Source of the DNA: OFTM382 sp964448185
Lineage (GTDB): Bacteria; Planctomycetota; Phycisphaerae; Phycisphaerales; UBA1924
NCBI GenBank assembly: GCA_964448185.1
Contig: CAYUVO010000057.1
Location: 1 to 16,531, forward strand
Direction of reading: 5' to 3'
Length of the DNA: 16,531 bases
The translations under genes were made by a program, and so were the position numbers. A model generated the notes under the pieces. The model had not been told where the DNA came from, did not search any database, and worked only from the letters and a program-made list of their open reading frames with translations. Within the stretch, counting starts at the first letter, position 1. The number at the start of each line of letters is the position of its first letter. This document shows, in pieces, positions 13,616 to 16,531 of the stretch.

Positions 13616-14425
13616 TTACCGCTTGAGCTGACCGATCGCTCGGAGTGTCTCGTCCGCCGTGCGGATCGTCTGCGAGTTCATCTCGAACGCCCGCTGCGTG
13701 CGGATCAGCTCGATGAGTTCGCGCGTCGGATCAACGTTCGAGGCTTCGAGCCTGCCTTGGAAAATATCGCCCCGGTTCTGGCTGCCGGGCTCACCCAAGA
13801 TCGGCGGCCCGCTCGCAGAGGACTCCACATACAAGTTCTCACCGATCTGGCGCAAACCCGCAGGGTTCACAAACGCAGCGATCTCGATCTGCCCGATCTC
13901 GGTCGCGGTTGCATCTCCCGGCTGAGTCACAAAGACCCGGCCGGTGGAATCAATACTGACAGATTCGGCATCATCGGGAATGGTGATACCCGGTTCGAGA
14001 CGCCTGCCTTGATCGTTCGCAAGCACGATCTCGCCGTTAGAGTTACGAGAGAAGTTGCCCGCGCGGGTGTACGCGAGGCCCCCGTTGCCCGTCTCGGCCT
14101 GCACTCTCACTTGAAAGAACCCGATGCCGTCGATCATGAGGTCGAGCGGCTCGTTGGTCGTCAGCGGCGCCCCCTGCTCGAAGTTCACCTGCGTGCCGCT
14201 GACCTTGACCCCCAAACCGACATACAGACCCGTCGGCCGCTGGTCGCCGTTCGAGTTCTCAACGCCCGGCTGGGCACGCTCGATGTAGATCAAGTCCTGA
14301 AAGTTCGCCCGGCTCTGCTTAAACCCCGCCGTGTTGATGTTGGCCAGGTTGTTGGCCACCACGTCGAGCTGGGTGTTGAGGGCGGTCAGGCCAGAGGCAG
14401 CAGTCTGGAGAGCAAGGATGGCCAC
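13616..14425 (-). CDS. flgG: Flagellar distal rod protein FlgG
   Basis: Forms the distal rod of the basal body, inside the P- and L-rings. The 269 residues match the usual ~260. The N-terminus (AILALQTAASGLTALNTQLD then VVANNLANINTAGFKQSRAN) is the rod/hook signature. The centre has LDLMIDGIGFFQV and YTRAGNFSRNSNGEIV, and the C-terminus has QGRLEASNVDPTRELIELI and RTQRAFEMNSQTIRTADE, all specific for FlgG. The start is GTG at 14425 (AGGAGC, 7-base spacer). A sigma-54-like site lies about 85 bases upstream, past the flgF stop. flgA follows after 16 bases. Confidence 0.95.
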   Translation of the reverse strand: MAILALQTAASGLTALNTQLDVVANNLANINTAGFKQSRANFQDLIYIERAQPGVENSNGDQRPTGLYVGLGVKVSGTQVNFEQGAPLTTNEPLDLMIDGIGFFQVRVQAETGNGGLAYTRAGNFSRNSNGEIVLANDQGRRLEPGITIPDDAESVSIDSTGRVFVTQPGDATATEIGQIEIAAFVNPAGLRQIGENLYVESSASGPPILGEPGSQNRGDIFQGRLEASNVDPTRELIELIRTQRAFEMNSQTIRTADETLRAIGQLKR

Positions 14426-14509
14426 GCGGGGTGCTCCTGATACATTCGGTCAACGAACAAGTTTGAACAAGCCCAAACATGCCCAAACAAGCTCGGGCAC
14501 AGACCTCTA

Positions 14510-14526
14510 CGCAAAGCGCAGGCCAA
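14510..14526 (-). promoter_or_regulatory. Candidate sigma-54 promoter for flgG
   Basis: The minus strand reads TTGGCCTGCGCTTTGCG, with GG-N10-GC spacing exact and TTGC at -12; two -24 bases differ from consensus. The start would be near 14499, 74 bases before flgG. The bases after -12 (TTGCGTAGAGGTCTGTG) closely resemble those of the flgF site (TTGCGTAGGGCTCTGCT), 13 of 17 identical. Confidence 0.5.
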
Positions 14527-14550
14527 TGCTCAAGCCAACGCTCAAGCCAA
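14523..14550. repeat. 12-bp direct repeat spanning the flgF stop codon
   Basis: CCAATGCTCAAG-CCAACGCTCAAG-CCAA: two full units plus four bases. The flgF stop (14544-14542) lies in the second unit, so copy-number change would alter only the trailer. It overlaps the -24 side of the flgG promoter candidate. Further short repeats (GCCCAAACA twice at 14470-14488) follow in the gap. Confidence 0.6.
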
Positions 14551-15318
14551 TCGTGCAAACGTGTTGATCGCACGGTCCATCAGCGCGTCGTACCGCGAGA
14601 TCATCCCGATGTTTGATTCCGCAGCCTTGCCCGCACTCGACACCGCCATGATCGCAGCAATCGGATCCACCGAGGATTGCTCGATCGTGCCCTGGCGAAC
14701 GACCGCCGTCGAAGTCGGAGCGCGATCCAGCACGTCGTTGGGCGCCGCAAACAAACTTGCGCCTACTTTGCGCAATCGCTGCGGATCTGCGATGTCCAGC
14801 ACCGCGAGTCGCGCGACCTCTGCGCCCCCTTGGCGGATCGTGCCATCGCCCTCGATCGTGATCGTCAGGTTCTGCTTGAGCTTGATCGGATCATTCGAGT
14901 CGTCGAGCACCGGCATCCCGTTCTGCGTCACCAGCACGCCCTCGCTGCTGAGCGTAAAGCGACCGTCGCGGGTGAGCCGATGCGTATCGCCGCTCTCATC
15001 GCTGCTCGCCTGAACCACAAAGAACCCGTCGCCCTGCAACGCAAGATCCAGCGGGCTGCCCGTCTGCGCCAGTGCTCCCTGCCCAAAGCTCGTGTGCGTC
15101 CGCAGCCCCATGACCCCGGCCCCGAGCGATTCGAGCAGCTCGTTCGACGATAGATTCCCCAACCCCCCCTCAATCCGAGCCGCAGCTCGCTGGCGTACGA
15201 GCACCGAGTCGGGCTTGAACCCGGGCGTCGAGAGATTCGCGAGGTTGTTGGCCGCGACATCCTGCCTGTAGAGGTTGTTGAGGGCTCCCGACGCAGCGAT
15301 GTACATGCCTTGGTGCAT
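14542..15318 (-). CDS. flgF: Flagellar basal-body rod protein FlgF
   Basis: Rod protein of the FlgF/FlgG family. The 258 residues compare with E. coli FlgF at ~251. The N-terminus MHQGMYIAASGALNNLYRQ is followed by DVAANNLANLSTPGFKPDSV, the rod signature. The centre has LDLALQGDGFFVVQ and RLTRDGRFTLSSEGVLVT, and the C-terminus QGTIEQSSVDPIAAIMAV. The C-terminal end is less FlgG-like, and with flgG next door flgF is the natural assignment. The start ATG at 15318 fits the family N-terminus; its upstream AGGG is weak. A sigma-54-like promoter ends so close that the mRNA may be nearly leaderless. It is the first flagellar gene of this block, 146 bases from the divergent SDR gene. Confidence 0.85.
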   Translation of the reverse strand: MHQGMYIAASGALNNLYRQDVAANNLANLSTPGFKPDSVLVRQRAAARIEGGLGNLSSNELLESLGAGVMGLRTHTSFGQGALAQTGSPLDLALQGDGFFVVQASSDESGDTHRLTRDGRFTLSSEGVLVTQNGMPVLDDSNDPIKLKQNLTITIEGDGTIRQGGAEVARLAVLDIADPQRLRKVGASLFAAPNDVLDRAPTSTAVVRQGTIEQSSVDPIAAIMAVSSAGKAAESNIGMISRYDALMDRAINTFARLA

Positions 15319-15330
15319 AGCAGAGCCCTA

Positions 15331-15347
15331 CGCAAGCCCCGTGCCGA
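15331..15347 (-). promoter_or_regulatory. Candidate sigma-54 promoter for flgF
   Basis: The minus strand reads TCGGCACGGGGCTTGCG, matching GGCACG-N4-TTGC exactly with GG-N10-GC spacing; only the T before GG and the final W differ. The predicted start, 12 bases past the -12 C, is about 15320, two bases before the flgF ATG. Confidence 0.6.
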
Positions 15348-15349
15348 GC

Positions 15350-15389
15350 GGGGAGGGGGGGGAATGGGGGGGGAATGGGAAGGGGGTGG
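15350..15389 (+). other. G-quadruplex-prone G tract in the divergent flgF/SDR region
   Basis: Five runs of 3-8 guanines on the plus strand separated by A, AAT, AAT and AA. This meets the usual G-quadruplex pattern. It lies immediately upstream of the flgF promoter candidate and before the SDR start. It also contains GGAATGGG units related to the heptamer repeat. Confidence 0.6.
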
Positions 15390-15464
15390 TGAACAATCGG
15401 CCCACTCTTGGTAGGCTCGTGTGCCCGAGTGGTTCCATTGGGGGGCCAATGCGGAGGATCTGCT

Positions 15465-16229
15465 GTGGAAGATGTCAAAGCTGAACCCAAACCCAGAGAG
15501 TTCGAGCATCGCCACGTTGTCGTCACGGGCGGCACCGGTGCTCTTGGCACCGCCGTCGTCGAGATCCTCATCGCTGGCGGTGCCCACGTCCACGTCCCCT
15601 GCTTCATGCACGAGGAACTCAAAGCCTTCAAACTGGCCGACCACCGCCGGGTCCACGTCACCGACAAGGTCGATCTCACCGACGAGCACAAGGTCGAGCT
15701 GTTCTATTCGATCTTCGCAGCAGGCCGCAACGTGCCCCTCTGGGGCTCGATCCACCTCGCGGGCGGCTTCATGCACGCCCCCATCACCGAAACCCGCAAG
15801 GCCCACCTCAGCGCCGAGCTTGAGAGAAACCTGGTCTCGTGCTATCTCACCTGCCGCGAGGCTGCCCGCCGAATGATGGAAGCGGGTTCCCACAACGGCA
15901 TCTCCGGCGGGGGGCGGATCGTCAACGTCGCCGCCAAACCGGCTGTCGAACCACGATTCGGCGCCAATATGACCGCATACACCGTCGCCAAGGCGGGCGT
16001 CGCCGCGCTCACGCAAGCTCTCGGCGAAGAACTCCGCAACGACGGCATCTGGGTCAACGCCATCGTCCCCAGCGTGCTCGACACCCCGGCCAACCGCAAA
16101 GCCATGCCTAGGTCCGATTTCACGCAGTGGCCCAAACCCGCCGAGGTCGCCGAGACCATCGTCTATCTGGCTTCGCCCTTCAACCGGGTCACGCGGAGTG
16201 CCCTGGTCCCGGTCTATGGCCGGAGCTGA
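15465..16229 (+). CDS. Short-chain dehydrogenase/reductase-family protein, catalytic Ser missing
   Basis: Rossmann-fold protein of the SDR family; substrate unknown. The start is GTG at 15465, because GCGGAGGA sits six bases upstream; the in-frame TTG at 15408 has no such site. The protein is 254 residues, the classical SDR length. The cofactor loop is TGGTGALG (21-28). The active-site Tyr172 and Lys176 are present in AYTVAKAG, as is Asn122 (LERNLVSCYLTCREA). However, the NNAG motif reads HLAGGF (97-102), and the catalytic Ser appears to be replaced by Ala157 (RIVNVAAKPA). It may therefore be a weak or non-enzymatic member, or use a different chemistry. It is divergent from flgF and looks unrelated to the flagellum. 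No promoter was recognised. Confidence 0.88.
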   Translation: MEDVKAEPKPREFEHRHVVVTGGTGALGTAVVEILIAGGAHVHVPCFMHEELKAFKLADHRRVHVTDKVDLTDEHKVELFYSIFAAGRNVPLWGSIHLAGGFMHAPITETRKAHLSAELERNLVSCYLTCREAARRMMEAGSHNGISGGGRIVNVAAKPAVEPRFGANMTAYTVAKAGVAALTQALGEELRNDGIWVNAIVPSVLDTPANRKAMPRSDFTQWPKPAEVAETIVYLASPFNRVTRSALVPVYGRS

Positions 16230-16254
16230 GCGGCGGAGGGGAATAGGGGAGGGC

Positions 16255-16319
16255 GTGAGCGAGGGGCCTCTTGTCTGGTCGCTTACAAGCCCCGAGTGTA
16301 AGCGAGGGGGTCTTGTCTG
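16255..16319. repeat. Palindromic intergenic repeat unit with alternative arms
   Basis: TCGCTTACA (16279-16287) and TGTAAGCGA (16297-16305) form a perfect 9-bp stem around AGCCCCGAG. A third arm, GTGAGCGA (16255-16262), can also pair with the TCGCTTAC arm with one G-U. Each outer arm is followed by a near-identical direct repeat (16258-16277 and 16301-16319; GCGAGGGG..TCTTGTCTG). It resembles REP-like intergenic palindromes and may act as a bidirectional terminator after the SDR gene, though no T-tract is seen. Confidence 0.6.
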
Positions 16320-16402
16320 ATGGCCAGCCATCCTGCCCATCGAGTCACAGGCAGTTTTTGCGCGATCACCGCCCTCTGCCGGAGCATTGGGTGCCTCTGA
16401 CG

Positions 16403-16531
16403 CTCTATCAGGGCCATGTGATGCTCCATCAGGCCCACCAGATGCTCCATCAGGACCACCAGATGCTCCATCAGGACCACCAGATGCTCCATCAGGACCA
16501 CCAGATACTCCATCAGGACCACCAGATACTC
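16403..16531. repeat. 21-bp tandem repeat running off the right edge
   Basis: Six units of CTCCATCAGGACCACCAGATG, the first degenerate and the last two with ATA for ATG, then CTC at the window end. The unit is a multiple of three with no stop in several frames. Two complementary frames have the high GC3 expected here: plus (LHQDHQM) and minus (LVVLMEH, reaching a stop at 16283). It could be the edge of a repeat protein gene on either strand or a non-coding minisatellite; I cannot decide. The stretch 16320-16402 before it shows nothing else. Confidence 0.8.

Noticed and set aside
15408..15464. TTG start giving a longer SDR protein
   Set aside because: No ribosome-binding site, while GTG 15465 has GGAGGA at good spacing.
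14928..16340. 470-codon minus-strand frame opposite the SDR gene and flgF start
   Set aside because: It is antisense to two clearly recognisable proteins and has no family motif; a product of high GC.
16403..16531. CRISPR array
   Set aside because: The 21-bp units are contiguous with no spacers.

Overview
The window is a flagellar gene cluster from a GC-rich, diderm, motile bacterium. Thirteen genes lie on the minus strand and one on the plus strand. P-ring and L-ring genes (flgI, flgH) imply an outer membrane, and flagellin translation is apparently governed by a FliW/CsrA pair. Gene order, codon bias, GTG starts and the type of intergenic palindrome suggest a planctomycete, perhaps of the Phycisphaerae. 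That placement is inference; no marker gene in the window proves it.

Layout, read in the direction of minus-strand transcription (right to left). flgF (distal/proximal rod) and flgG (rod) are followed by flgA-flgH (4-base overlap; P-ring chaperone and L-ring), flgI (P-ring), a rod-binding flgJ-like gene without muramidase, flgN (4-base overlap; chaperone for hook-filament junction proteins), flgK and flgL (junction proteins). Then come fliW, csrA, and two paralogous flagellins (fliC2, fliC1). Each flagellin is followed by a hairpin terminator. The left edge holds most of a XerC/XerD-type tyrosine recombinase, also on the minus strand. To the right of flgF, and divergent from it, is a short-chain dehydrogenase-like gene on the plus strand. 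The last 300 bases hold a palindromic intergenic repeat and a 21-bp tandem repeat that runs off the window.

Regulation is the most interesting layer. Four sites with sigma-54 geometry (GG-N10-GC with TTGC at -12) sit upstream of flgF, flgG, flgI and fliC2; the flgI site is nearly consensus. The fliC2 site lies inside the 3' end of csrA, which encodes an unusual tail about 50 residues longer than ordinary CsrA. Three hairpins place an ACGGA(G/U) hexaloop, the classic CsrA-binding signature, in the leaders of fliC2 (with the Shine-Dalgarno in the loop), fliC1 and csrA itself. Together they suggest a FliW-CsrA-flagellin feedback circuit, with assembly-coupled flagellin synthesis and possible CsrA autoregulation. 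The general FliW/CsrA mechanism is known from Bacillus subtilis; its application here is inferred from sequence.

Start sites were moved inward from the longest ORF where a good ribosome-binding site and the family N-terminus agreed (fliC1, csrA, fliW, flgA, the SDR gene). No tRNA, rRNA, CRISPR array or insertion sequence was recognised.
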